A DNA stretch of 64,000 nt, taken from positions 310,001-374,000 of the forward strand of contig NZ_NWFK02000001.1 of the NCBI RefSeq assembly GCF_002313155.2. The letters run 5' to 3'. Within the stretch, counting starts at the first letter, position 1. Each line of letters starts with the position of its first letter. This document shows positions 55,705-64,000 of this stretch, one piece after another. The notes beneath the pieces are model-generated. The model searched no databases. It was not told where the DNA came from and was given only the letters and a program-made list of their open reading frames with translations. Source of the DNA: Psychrobacter sp. FDAARGOS_221 (GTDB lineage Bacteria > Pseudomonadota > Gammaproteobacteria > Pseudomonadales > Moraxellaceae). The translations under genes were made by a program, and so were the position numbers.

Positions 55705-56280
55705 ATGAGCTTTGAAATCGAAAAAATTCACCACGTGGCGTATCGTTGTAAGGACGCTAAAGAGACCGTCGAGTGGTACGAAAAAAATCTAAACATGTCG
55801 TTTATCTTAGCCTTTGCAGAAGACCATGTGCCTTCTACCAAAGCCTATGATCCTTACATGCATATCTTCTTGGATGCCGGTAACGGTAATGTTTTGGCAT
55901 TCTTTGAATTGCCGAATCAGCCTGAAATGGGCGCTGACCCTAACACCCCAGCATGGGTGCAGCATTTGGCGTTAAAGGTAAAAGACAGACCTGCTTTATT
56001 GGCTGCCAAAGAGCATCTAGAAAATAATGGTATTGATGTGCTTGGGGTGACCAATCACGGTATTTTCCACTCTATCTACTTCTTTGATCCTAATGGTCAT
56101 CGCATTGAGCTGACTTATGATGACGAAACATCGCCTGAGAAGATCGCCATGATCACCGAAGAGATGAAAGTGGATATGCTTGAAGAATGGACACGTACCA
56201 AACGTGCGCCAAATCAGACCCACTTCTTGCACGCTCAAGAGCTTGCAGAGGTAAAGGATAAAATACCTGCTGGTGAATAG
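55705..56280 (+). CDS. VOC (glyoxalase/dioxygenase) family protein
   Basis: 191 residues, vicinal-oxygen-chelate fold. It begins IEKIHHVAYRCKDAKETVEW (His near residue 9), continues MHIFLDAGNGNVLAFFEL (Glu near 72), then WVQHLALKVKDRPALLAAKE (His near 92), and ends with IYFFDPNGHRIELTYDDE (Glu near 143). This gives a full set of His/Glu metal ligands, so an enzyme is likely. The substrate is unknown. Located between fahA and an aromatic-acid transporter, it probably acts in aromatic catabolism. The C-terminal 40 residues are a charged tail (KVDMLEEWTRTKRAPNQTHF). Confidence 0.82.
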   Translation: MSFEIEKIHHVAYRCKDAKETVEWYEKNLNMSFILAFAEDHVPSTKAYDPYMHIFLDAGNGNVLAFFELPNQPEMGADPNTPAWVQHLALKVKDRPALLAAKEHLENNGIDVLGVTNHGIFHSIYFFDPNGHRIELTYDDETSPEKIAMITEEMKVDMLEEWTRTKRAPNQTHFLHAQELAEVKDKIPAGE

Positions 56281-56454
56281 CTGCCTTAACCGGCCGGCAT
56301 GTCCGTGCATTGTCTAGCTTCTAAACTTGAGACATTTAGTCTTAGTAATTTAGAAGCTAGACATCAAAAAGCTCGACATCTTGCAGTGAGGTATTGTTAG
56401 TAAAGCTTTGTTTGTTAACCACATCCTATATTTGCTATTTTACAAGGAAGTAAA

Positions 56455-57798
56455 ATGAAACAACTTGTACTTAACGAGTATATTGACTCACAAAAAATCG
56501 GCCGCTATCAAGTCTTTATTCTTGGTATTTGTTTATTATTAATGATCATGGATGGCTATGATATTCAAGCCATGGCTTATGCTGCACCCTTCATTATTGA
56601 AGATTGGGGTGTCGATAAACCTGCTTTAGGTATGGCTTTTAGTGCCAGTATTTTGGGCTTGTTTATTGGGTCATTGACGCTAAGCTGGTGTTCTGACAAG
56701 TTTGGTCGTCGCCCTATCCTAATGCTATCAACATTGGCTTTCTCAATTCTGATGATTGCCACACCACATGTCACTAGTATCGAACAATTAACTGTCATTC
56801 GCTTTATTACCGGCATATTCTTAGGTGGTATCATGCCTAATGCCATGGCCTACAGCTCAGAGATTGTCCCTAATGGTCAACGCGTGTTTGCCATGATTTT
56901 AATCTCTACAGGCTACACCATCGGCGGTATGATAGGCGGCTTTATCTCAGCTTGGTTAACCCCAATCGGAGGCTGGCATGCTATTTTCTATTTTGGCGGG
57001 GTTATTCCGTTAATCATCTTTGTCATCATGCTATTTACGCTGCCTGAATCATTACGCTACATGGGTGCCAAAAAAGAAAACCATGATAAGATTCGCTACT
57101 GGCTCAACAAGATGTTCCCTAACTGCGGTATCACCAATACCACTGAAATCATCCATCATGCTGATACAGGGGTTAAGCCTTCTCCACTACAACTGTTTAA
57201 AGGCAATCGCGCCTTCTTTACAACCACTATCTGGATCATCAGTGCGCTGAATATGATGAGCTTGTATTTCTTAGCAAGCTGGTTGCCTACCTTGGGTAAA
57301 GAGTCTGGCTTATCTATGCAAAACGCGATGTACATTGGCTCAACTCTATTGCTTGGCGGTACCATAGGTAGTGTGATGATAGCGCTAAAAATTAATAAAC
57401 TAGGCTTTTACAAAGTACTTATCCCAGTATTTATCGTTGCAGTTATTAGCGTTGGATTGATTGGCTTTACCTCATCAGTTGTACCTTTGATGTTCTTAGC
57501 AGTATTTGTCGCTGGTTTTGCCGTGGTCGGCGGTCAGCCTGCAATTAATGCACTATCAGCCGATTATTATCCTATTAAACTGCGTACCACAGGGGTTGGT
57601 TGGAGTATTGGTATTGGCCGTTTAGGCTCAGTGATTGCACCTGTATTTGGTGGTTACTTATCTACCTTCTTAACCATTAATCATTTGTTTTTAATTGCGG
57701 CTATCCCTTCGGTTACCATTATTGGTATCTTGCTCATACAGCTAAAAAGCTTACGTTCTAATAAAGCGGTTAGTAACGTCGAAGCGGCATCGGTATAG
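56455..57798 (+). CDS. MFS transporter, aromatic acid:H+ symporter type
   Basis: 447 residues, 12 predicted membrane segments. The AAHS signature is in the first segment: LLLIMDGYDIQAMAYAAP, with the D-x-x-D-like acidic residues, and the loop WCSDKFGRRPILMLSTLAF near residue 80. GIFLGGIMPNAMAYSSEIVP near 120 and GVGWSIGIGRLGSVIAPVFG near 380 are also typical. Expected to import aromatic acids. It follows the VOC gene by 174 bp. A specific substrate is not assignable. Confidence 0.88.
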   Translation: MKQLVLNEYIDSQKIGRYQVFILGICLLLMIMDGYDIQAMAYAAPFIIEDWGVDKPALGMAFSASILGLFIGSLTLSWCSDKFGRRPILMLSTLAFSILMIATPHVTSIEQLTVIRFITGIFLGGIMPNAMAYSSEIVPNGQRVFAMILISTGYTIGGMIGGFISAWLTPIGGWHAIFYFGGVIPLIIFVIMLFTLPESLRYMGAKKENHDKIRYWLNKMFPNCGITNTTEIIHHADTGVKPSPLQLFKGNRAFFTTTIWIISALNMMSLYFLASWLPTLGKESGLSMQNAMYIGSTLLLGGTIGSVMIALKINKLGFYKVLIPVFIVAVISVGLIGFTSSVVPLMFLAVFVAGFAVVGGQPAINALSADYYPIKLRTTGVGWSIGIGRLGSVIAPVFGGYLSTFLTINHLFLIAAIPSVTIIGILLIQLKSLRSNKAVSNVEAASV

Positions 57799-57820
57799 CC
57801 TAAAACAGTTCTGCTAAACC

Positions 57821-57858
57821 AAAAAAGCACTTTATCAAATTTGATAAAGTGCTTTTTT
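57821..57858. terminator. Bidirectional rho-independent terminator
   Basis: An 18-bp perfect stem with a two-base central gap: AAAAAAGCACTTTATCAA / TTGATAAAGTGCTTTTTT, between the MFS gene (plus) and the IclR gene (minus). Confidence 0.92.
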
Positions 57859-57929
57859 GTACTTATTGCTTTTGAGCGGTCTTTTAATTTAAATCATATA
57901 ACTTTGTACACTAATAGCATAGCAAACTA

Positions 57930-58817
57930 CTACACCTGATAAGCACGGCAAATTGACAAAATCTGATCGACAGTTTCGCTATATGAGCTAGACTTATTGT
58001 CAGAGTTACCATCAGTATTCAGGGGTAACTGCTCAGCGGTTCCAATAACCGTCAATGCATACTCAAGCCTATACCGATCAACAGCTTGAGTAACTGGGTA
58101 ATGGTAAAATGGCACACTAATAGCATTGATGCCCAGCAGCATTCTGCCTTCGACATAAGCGTATCCTTGCTTAATGGTTTGTTGCTTTAACGGTACAAAT
58201 GCCTCCCAACTTAGCATTCTGCTATCAACGCTGCTAGCAGCTTTTGAGCCACTCTTACTGTGCTCATCTGACTCTTGTTCTAGCATTGGTCGAATAGTGT
58301 CTTCTGCTAAGTAGCTGGCAAACAGACGCCCCGTCGCTGAGCTACACAGCGGCATGCGTGAGCCAATGCGGGTGATAATACTAATGGGCGTATCAGACTC
58401 GAAAGACTGAATGATAATAGGTCCTTCAGAGAACCATTTGGCGATTTGCACACTACAATTGGTGATGTCTTTAATAGCAATAGCAGCTTGGGTCAAACGG
58501 TCTAATATATTGTTTGAATTTAAGCCTATGTAACCGAGCGCACTGGCTCTTTGCCCTAATGCATAACGTCCATCTTCTTGCTGCTTGGCATAGTTTTTAC
58601 GAATTAAACTGACCAAATAGCGATGCACTTTGGCAGGATGCATGTCTATGGCTTGGGCGATGTCTTTGAGCATCATGGGTTCATTTTGATCAATCAAAAC
58701 ATCTAAAACAGCCAACCCAACCTCAAGGGATTGAACGCCCCCTTGGGGTTTGCTTTTGCTAGAACTCATAGAACGATTAACCTTAGTAGCGGCAGTAACG
58801 GACTGCGATTGTGACAT
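57930..58817 (-). CDS. IclR-family transcriptional regulator
   Basis: 295 residues. The N-terminal winged helix-turn-helix reads GVQSLEVGLAVLDVLIDQNE then MMLKDIAQAIDMHPAKVHRY near residue 50. The effector domain has CSSATGRLFASYLAEDTIRP near 176 and the GINAISVPFYHY block near 230. It includes a Ser/Lys-rich insertion (SKSGSKAASSVDS). IclR-type HmgR controls homogentisate genes in Pseudomonas, so regulation of the adjacent aromatic cluster is reasonable. Convergent with the MFS gene, with pepD divergent. Confidence 0.88.
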   Translation of the reverse strand: MSQSQSVTAATKVNRSMSSSKSKPQGGVQSLEVGLAVLDVLIDQNEPMMLKDIAQAIDMHPAKVHRYLVSLIRKNYAKQQEDGRYALGQRASALGYIGLNSNNILDRLTQAAIAIKDITNCSVQIAKWFSEGPIIIQSFESDTPISIITRIGSRMPLCSSATGRLFASYLAEDTIRPMLEQESDEHSKSGSKAASSVDSRMLSWEAFVPLKQQTIKQGYAYVEGRMLLGINAISVPFYHYPVTQAVDRYRLEYALTVIGTAEQLPLNTDGNSDNKSSSYSETVDQILSICRAYQV

Positions 58818-59163
58818 GATTTGCTCAGTTGCTTATTCACTCATTATTTATGGTTAATAAAAGCTGTGATTATAAACGATAACTGAAAAATTTTTCTTCG
58901 ATTTTACGATTATTGATTATACCTTTATTTTGGCCATTTGGCACAGATTCGGCTGTAGTTGTATAACTGACTGATAATTTTATTGGCTTACAATTTTGCA
59001 CATCAAGTCTCATTGCTAAGCGGCACTGGCTTTTTTACAATAGCCGACTTAAGTTTATAGCGATACACCAGTTGTAAGTATTAGCCGTCAAAAATAGTCA
59101 CGGCTCAATACTAAAACTCATTAACCAAGCAGCTGTTTAAACACAAATATTAGGATACCTCCC
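58818..59163. other. Divergent intergenic region
   Basis: 346 bp between the IclR and pepD genes. It is AT-rich, without recognised repeats. Contains the promoters of both genes. Confidence 0.4.
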
Positions 59164-60633
59164 ATGTCTAAAACCAAGCTTACCCAATTAAAACCCAACC
59201 TAGTCTGGCATTACTTTGAGGCATTAACCCAAATACCGCGCCCTTCACATCATGAAGAAGCCGTGCAGCAGTTTGTGTTAGATGAAGCGAAGCGCTTAGG
59301 CCTTTGGGCAGAGCGTGATGCTGTGGGCAACGTCTTGGTTCGTAAGCCTGCCAGCGCTGGCATGGAGAATGCACCAGGGGTTATTTTGCAAAATCACCTC
59401 GATATGGTTGCGCAAAAAAATGAAGACAGTCATCATGACTTCACTACTGATCCGATTGACGCTTATATTGATCCAGAGATGAATAATGAGTGGGTAACCG
59501 CCAAAGGCACAACACTTGGTGCGGATAACGGTATTGGTGCAGCCTCTGCTTTGGCAATCTTGGCCTCTGATGATGTACAGCATGGTCCACTAGAAGCGCT
59601 ATTCACTGCTACCGAAGAAACGGGCATGGATGGGGCGAAAGGATTACAAGCCGGTTGGATTCAAGGTGATCTACTATTGAACTTGGATACCGAAGAGCTT
59701 GGCGATATCTGTATTGGCTGTGCTGGCGGTGTTGATGCCACGTTCTCATTACCGCTACAATGGCAAGCACCGACCGCACAACAAGGCTACAAGCTTTCGG
59801 TACGTGGCTTAAAAGGCGGCCACTCTGGTATTGATATCATCAAGCAGCGTGGTAATGCCGCTTTAATCATCTCAAGACTATTAGACCGACTGGCTACTCA
59901 AAGTGCTATTGAGGTTGTAGAGATATCCGCCGGTAACTTACGTAATGCTATCCCTCGTGAAGCATCTGCGGTATTTGCTAGTGATAGTGAACATGAGCAA
60001 CTAAAAGATGCCCTACTTGCTGAAGCAGAGATTATTCGTCGCGGCCTGCCAGCTGAAGACAGAGAAATGCAAGTTAGTATTGAGCCGGCTGATAAGCCTG
60101 AGCAAGTTTGGCAGTCAAACTCACAGAGTCAGATATTAACCGCTATTCGTCTGTGCCCTAATGGCGTTGATAGAATGAGCATGGATACCACAGGCGTGGT
60201 CGAAACCTCAGTGAACTTAGCACGCATTGAAACACAGTCAAACGCGGTCGAACTACAAAGCCTACTGCGCTCACTAGACGATGATGCACGTGATGATTTG
60301 GCAGACAGAATGAAGCGTTTGTTCGAGTCGTTTGATGCTAAAGTGACTCTAGATGGTGAATATCCAGGTTGGAAGCCTGCGCCCCACTCTGCTTTAACCG
60401 AGACTGTCATTAATCAAGGCCGTAATGTATTGGGTCGTGAGCCAAATGTCACTGTGATTCATGCCGGCCTTGAATGCGGTCTACTCGGTCATCACTATCC
60501 AAATTGGCAAATGGTGTCATTTGGCCCAACCATTGAAATGCCGCACTCTCCTGACGAACGAGTGAATATTGACAGTGTAGAAACCTTTTGGAAATGGTTA
60601 ACTCAAGTATTGGCTTCGTTACAATCAGTATAG
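59164..60633 (+). CDS. pepD: Aminoacyl-histidine dipeptidase (PepD)
   Basis: 489 residues, M20C metallopeptidase releasing amino acids from Xaa-His dipeptides and others. The active-site His/Asp is in VILQNHLDMVAQKNEDSHH near residue 80. The bridging Asp lies in KGTTLGADNGIGAASALAI near 115, and the general-base Glu in ALFTATEETGMDGAKG near 145. LNLDTEELGDICIGCAGG and NVTVIHAGLECGLLG near 430 complete the family set. It is intact, with a weak AGGATACCTCCC leader. Cytoplasmic. Confidence 0.94.
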   Translation: MSKTKLTQLKPNLVWHYFEALTQIPRPSHHEEAVQQFVLDEAKRLGLWAERDAVGNVLVRKPASAGMENAPGVILQNHLDMVAQKNEDSHHDFTTDPIDAYIDPEMNNEWVTAKGTTLGADNGIGAASALAILASDDVQHGPLEALFTATEETGMDGAKGLQAGWIQGDLLLNLDTEELGDICIGCAGGVDATFSLPLQWQAPTAQQGYKLSVRGLKGGHSGIDIIKQRGNAALIISRLLDRLATQSAIEVVEISAGNLRNAIPREASAVFASDSEHEQLKDALLAEAEIIRRGLPAEDREMQVSIEPADKPEQVWQSNSQSQILTAIRLCPNGVDRMSMDTTGVVETSVNLARIETQSNAVELQSLLRSLDDDARDDLADRMKRLFESFDAKVTLDGEYPGWKPAPHSALTETVINQGRNVLGREPNVTVIHAGLECGLLGHHYPNWQMVSFGPTIEMPHSPDERVNIDSVETFWKWLTQVLASLQSV

Positions 60634-60773
60634 TATCGAGCTTGGCTGTGGCTGCTATTAGCGGCCGCGTGCTATGATTGTTTCATGTTATCATTTCATC
60701 GTATTTATTTTATCATAATCAGTTTAAGCTTTAGGCAAATAAGCTTTAATAAAATAGTTTTCACAATGATATT

Positions 60774-60793
60774 AAGGGCTATTTATAGCCCTT
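60774..60793. terminator. Rho-independent terminator
   Basis: AAGGGCTA / TAGCCCTT stem with TTTA loop followed by TTTTAT, between pepD and the MscS gene. Confidence 0.82.
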
Positions 60794-60833
60794 TTTTATG
60801 ATGTAAATTTTCACAAATTAATTAAGGGCACCT

Positions 60834-61691
60834 ATGGAGTTTTTAGGGTTTACAGTTGATGTGGCCAGCTTAACCGAAGGCGGCATCCAATTGATTATCA
60901 AAGTATTGCTTGCCATTCTAATCTTGGTTGTCGGTCGCTGGATTGCCAAGAAAGTGGTTAGCATCGCAAACAAAGTCATGGCTCGCAGTCACTTAGACGA
61001 TACAGTTTCTAGCTTTTTAAGTCGCTTGTTATACGGTGTGTTACTGGTTATCGTAATCTTGGCTGCGTTAAGTAAAGTCGGCGTACAGACCACGTCAGTG
61101 GTTGCTATCTTAGGTGGTGCCGCATTGGCTGTCGGTCTTGCACTAAAAGATCAACTGTCAAACTTTGCTGCGGGTATTTTAATTGTCATCTTCCGCCCTT
61201 TTGTACGCGGCGACTTTGTGCAAATTAGCAGTTATACCGGTACGGTTACTGATATCTCTTTAATCAACACCCATATTACAACCACCAATAACCATGATGT
61301 GGTGATTCCTAATAGCGACATCAGCACCTCAGCGATTATTAACTATACGTCACTGCCCAATCGCCGCGTCGATATCACGGTCGGCATAGGTTACGACGCC
61401 AATATTAAGACAGCCAAAGACGTTTTATTAGCCACTGCTAAGGCCAACCCTATGGCATTTACAGACCCTGAGCCTGTGGTACGCGTAACTAATCTTGGTG
61501 ACAATTCGGTTGACTTAACTATCAACGTATGGACCTCTAACGATGACTGGTGGGCGATGCAGTGTGACTTACTAGAAGAGTTTAAAGTTGCACTTGACGA
61601 ACATAAAATCGATATTCCTTTCCCACAACGCAGTATTCATGTTAGCGGTCTCGATCAATTGGTCAATAAATCAGACAGTGACAACGCATAG
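60834..61691 (+). CDS. mscS: Small-conductance mechanosensitive channel (MscS)
   Basis: 285-residue inner-membrane channel that opens when turgor rises. Three membrane helices: IIKVLLAILILVVGRWIAKK near residue 25, LYGVLLVIVILAALSKVGV near 65, and the pore-lining helix GGAALAVGLALKDQLSNFAA near 95. The beta domain includes FVRGDFVQISSYTGTVTDIS near 125 and VIPNSDISTSAIINYT. The length matches E. coli MscS (286). TTAAGGGCACC precedes the ATG. Confidence 0.93.
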   Translation: MEFLGFTVDVASLTEGGIQLIIKVLLAILILVVGRWIAKKVVSIANKVMARSHLDDTVSSFLSRLLYGVLLVIVILAALSKVGVQTTSVVAILGGAALAVGLALKDQLSNFAAGILIVIFRPFVRGDFVQISSYTGTVTDISLINTHITTTNNHDVVIPNSDISTSAIINYTSLPNRRVDITVGIGYDANIKTAKDVLLATAKANPMAFTDPEPVVRVTNLGDNSVDLTINVWTSNDDWWAMQCDLLEEFKVALDEHKIDIPFPQRSIHVSGLDQLVNKSDSDNA

Positions 61692-61730
61692 TTTTTGTTA
61701 TCAAAACAATCGATGTCAGCATGACAATCA

Positions 61731-61768
61731 AAAAGCGCATCTATCATTAGATGCGCTTTTTTTTAGTT
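61731..61768 (+). terminator. Rho-independent terminator
   Basis: A 13-bp stem AAAAGCGCATCTA / TAGATGCGCTTTT with TCAT loop and T-tract, following the MscS gene; faces the LysR gene. Confidence 0.9.
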
Positions 61769-61798
61769 CAAATATTAATGATTCTGTTAATAAATAAT

Positions 61799-62662
61799 CT
61801 ATAAATGCTGCTGCAAATACTGTAGTAATACCTTAACTTTGGTCGTTAACTGTCTGTTATATGGATACACTGCCCAAATACCCTCTTCTGGCTCGCGATA
61901 GGCATCGAGTAAACTAATCAGCGCACCCGAATCTAAATACTGCTGCACATAATAATCTGGCAATTGCACCATGCCCAATCCTTTTAATGCTGCATCAACC
62001 AAGCTATGACCACTGTTATAATGCACCCGCCCTGTCACTCTTATAGAACGCTGTGCATCACCCACTTTAAATCGCCAATGATCTAAGCTACCCAATAAGC
62101 AATTATGATCTGCTAACTGCGCTAAACTTTCCGGGGTGCCATATTTATCCAAATACGCTGGTGATGCGCAGACATAACTGGTGCGATGGCTTAACTTTTT
62201 GGCCATTAAACTTGAATCATCAAGCTTGCCAATACGTATTGCCAAATCATAGCCGCCTTCTATCAAATCTAAGGTTTGATTACTTAAAAAGGCAATTACC
62301 TCAACATCGGGATACAGAACCATAAAATCATTAATCAGTGGCAACAGCTGCTGCTCGCCATAGGTGACAGGTGCGGTCAGCTTAATCTTACCTTGCGGCT
62401 TCGCCTGCAAATCACTAATGGCATGTTCTGCGGCGTCTAATCGGTCTAATATATCTCGGCAATGGTTATAAAATAAACGCCCCTCTTCGGTCAATGAAAT
62501 CTTGCGAGTGGTGCGATAAAACAATTTAATATTGAGCCGTTTTTCTAGCGCGCTAACCTGACGGCTCACCTGAGCGATTGAAATACCCAGTTGTTTTGCA
62601 GCCTGAGTAAAGCTTTGATATTCGGCCACATAAACGAATTCACTAATCCCTTCCCATTTCAT
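61799..62662 (-). CDS. LysR-family transcriptional regulator
   Basis: 287 residues from ATG at 62662 (MKWEGISEFVYVAEYQ); a GTG four codons upstream is possible. Winged HTH: SFTQAAKQLGISIAQVSRQV near residue 18, then LEKRLNIKLFYRTTRKISLT. The effector domain has KIKLTAPVTYGEQQLLPLIN near 90. It is divergent from frmA, 230 bp apart, so it may regulate formaldehyde detoxification or itself. Confidence 0.88.
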   Translation of the reverse strand: MKWEGISEFVYVAEYQSFTQAAKQLGISIAQVSRQVSALEKRLNIKLFYRTTRKISLTEEGRLFYNHCRDILDRLDAAEHAISDLQAKPQGKIKLTAPVTYGEQQLLPLINDFMVLYPDVEVIAFLSNQTLDLIEGGYDLAIRIGKLDDSSLMAKKLSHRTSYVCASPAYLDKYGTPESLAQLADHNCLLGSLDHWRFKVGDAQRSIRVTGRVHYNSGHSLVDAALKGLGMVQLPDYYVQQYLDSGALISLLDAYREPEEGIWAVYPYNRQLTTKVKVLLQYLQQHL

Positions 62663-62846
62663 GATTATTACCACTGTGTAAAAGTTATTTGTAAATATAC
62701 ACTATTATCAACTGTGCAGATATAATCTATAATTGATGTTGTTAACAATATTGCTAATGATTAGGGTGTTATCCCCTATTTTTGCCCTGTATATTAATAG
62801 TCTTCTACATATAAATGATTTAGTGAGTAACTAAGTAAGCAATTAA

Positions 62847-64000
<1,154 letters not shown>

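Overview
The window looks like chromosome from a Psychrobacter-type member of the Moraxellaceae. This rests on moderate-to-low GC, the style of the housekeeping proteins (DnaE, TrmJ, FrmA, PotABCD, TruC) and the phenylalanine/tyrosine catabolic genes. No species call is possible from sequence alone. No CRISPR array, integrase, rRNA or phage structural gene was seen. There is one tRNA, tRNA-Arg(CCU).

Positions 1-1618 hold truC and a small parvulin, both minus strand, then the tRNA gene. Positions 1869-21570 are an accessory region. It holds a minus-strand type I restriction-modification locus (hsdM-hsdS ... hsdR) with two extra genes inside it: an Abi_2/AbiD-F family gene carrying a HEPN-like RNA-cleavage motif, and a secreted-protein gene cut in two by a 1278-bp IS3-family element. 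The IS has 36-bp imperfect terminal inverted repeats and a 3-bp TAC duplication. Removing the IS and one TAC restores one open frame of 288 codons. Next come about ten small secreted, lipoprotein or unknown genes, including a tandem pair of acidic secreted paralogues. The region closes with a minus-strand operon: a PP2C-type phosphatase followed by two PD-(D/E)XK nuclease-family genes. The first nuclease gene carries a single in-frame TAA near its C-terminal third. This three-gene unit is the best candidate here for an uncharacterised system.

Positions 21758-42231 are mostly core metabolism: an M14 carboxypeptidase, dnaE, an iron-dependent alcohol dehydrogenase, an isochorismatase-fold hydrolase / XapX / amidohydrolase cluster with strong codon bias, trmJ, cysE, ggt, the potABCD polyamine importer operon and a PepSY-like lipoprotein. 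A sulfatase gene (42470-44122) has its Shine-Dalgarno-preceded ATG followed by TAA at codon 3, so it is probably silenced. A glutathionyl-hydroquinone reductase-like GST follows.

Positions 45785-58817 centre on aromatic amino-acid catabolism: hpd, phhA, phhB, two NhaC-family antiporters, a divergent LysR regulator, fahA, a VOC-fold protein, an AAHS-type MFS transporter and an IclR regulator. Homogentisate dioxygenase and a zeta-class maleylacetoacetate isomerase, needed to join hpd to fahA, are not in the window. The end holds pepD, an MscS channel, a LysR regulator and divergently a class III alcohol dehydrogenase (frmA) cut by the window edge. Most convergent gene pairs are separated by clear hairpin terminators.
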